DNA of 6,303 bases from Verrucomicrobiota bacterium (GTDB lineage Bacteria; Verrucomicrobiota; Verrucomicrobiia; Limisphaerales; AV2), in the NCBI GenBank assembly GCA_003219675.1, contig QHPW01000240.1, forward strand, positions 12,010 to 18,312, given 5' to 3'. Below, in pieces: positions 5,820 to 6,303 of this stretch; the stretch's first letter is position 1, and every line of letters begins with the position of its first letter. The position numbers were made by a program, and so were the translations under genes. Under the pieces are notes generated by a model. That model was not told the DNA's origin and made no database searches. It saw only the letters and a list, made by a program, of their open reading frames with translations.

Positions 5820-6303
5820 CTAGAGCTGCCGGATACGATAGTAACGCTGCGGTGTTCCGCTGACGCTGTTGGTTGCGGAAGTCGTGCTGCTGGTGGCGTT
5901 GAAATCGCCAAGACCGTTCCAGTTCGTCTGATTCAAATCGTCTTTGTATTCAACGCGGTAGTTCTTTGCGGCCTGCGAAGTCCAGTTCAGTGTTACCAGG
6001 CTATTGCCGGACATGGTGATGCTGGTTAGACGGAGTTCAGCGGTGTTGTTCACAAAGATCGTGAACGTCTTGCTGTCGGTGAGTGTGGGCGAACCGTTGT
6101 CAGCGACGCGGACGGTAATCACGTTCGTGCCCGGCGCCTGGTTGGTGGAAGGTGTCCATGAAAAGACACCGGTTGCCGGATCGATACTGGCGCCGCTGGG
6201 CGCACCGGGATCGAGACTGAAAGTGAGCACATTCGCGGGAATATCGGAATCAGTGGCGGTGTTGGTGACGACCAATTGAGTTCCGGCCGTGATTGTCTGA
6301 TCC
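5820..6303 (-). CDS. C-terminal part of a large secreted putative-Ig domain protein (5' end missing)
   Basis: The last 160 codons of a gene entering from the right edge end in TAG at 5822-5820. The first 85 or so residues match the He_PIG/cadherin-like putative-Ig pattern: 'TATDSD', then 'ASIDPATGVFSWTP', then 'VRVADNGSPTLTDSKTF'. The remaining 70 residues form a small beta-rich terminal domain with 'VTLNWTS', 'YRVEYKDDL', 'TNW' and the ending 'QRYYRIRQL'. From family knowledge, this terminal pattern is common at the ends of verrucomicrobial and planctomycete exported proteins. The frame is already open at the window edge, so the TTG at 6275 is not treated as a start. Such domains bind or space other modules, and the functional part of the protein lies upstream outside the window. 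It is co-directional with the CotH-family gene, 146 bp before it. It could itself be another LTD/CotH protein, but nothing visible decides that. Confidence 0.93.
   Translation of the reverse strand, partial: DQTITAGTQLVVTNTATDSDIPANVLTFSLDPGAPSGASIDPATGVFSWTPSTNQAPGTNVITVRVADNGSPTLTDSKTFTIFVNNTAELRLTSITMSGNSLVTLNWTSQAAKNYRVEYKDDLNQTNWNGLGDFNATSSTTSATNSVSGTPQRYYRIRQL

Overview
The window looks like part of a Verrucomicrobia genome, most likely the Pedosphaera/Limisphaerales kind. This is inferred from protein style: very large secreted proteins rich in Asn, Thr and Ser that combine lamin-tail domains (LTD), CotH kinase domains and putative-Ig domains, and a C-terminus ending in a 'QRYYRI' type tail. 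Related Planctomycetes remain possible. The DNA is moderately GC-rich by eye. All real coding lies on the minus strand, and both genes are cut by the window edges.

Positions 6303 to 5820 (minus) hold the last 160 codons of an upstream gene. They encode a putative-Ig (He_PIG, cadherin-like) domain followed by a short terminal beta-sandwich seen at the ends of many verrucomicrobial secreted proteins.

Positions 5819 to 5674 form a 146-bp intergenic gap with a 9-bp GC-rich inverted repeat and two small overlapping inverted repeats. I see no convincing promoter, Shine-Dalgarno or T-tailed terminator in it.

Positions 5673 to 1 (minus) are a single uninterrupted reading frame. I translated it line by line: 1,891 codons with no stop, running off the left edge. 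It begins at a GTG with a clear signal peptide. The order from the N-terminus is: signal peptide, LTD1, LTD2, LTD3, split beta-sandwich (carbohydrate-binding-like), Ig-like, CotH-type kinase, Ig-like, LTD4, second split beta-sandwich, LTD5, LTD6. The kinase keeps its lysine, its Asn-Asn-x-Asp catalytic loop and its Asp-x-Asp metal motif, so it is plausibly active, but its N-lobe departs from the textbook CotH pattern.

The two genes point the same way, and both encode exported, beta-rich, modular proteins. A shared role at the cell surface or outside the cell is plausible, but no substrate can be read from the sequence. The most interesting feature is inside the big gene. A module made of an LTD plus a beta-sandwich inserted at the same point of the LTD tail occurs once before and once after the kinase. 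There are no RNA genes, mobile elements, CRISPR arrays or real plus-strand genes that I can support.
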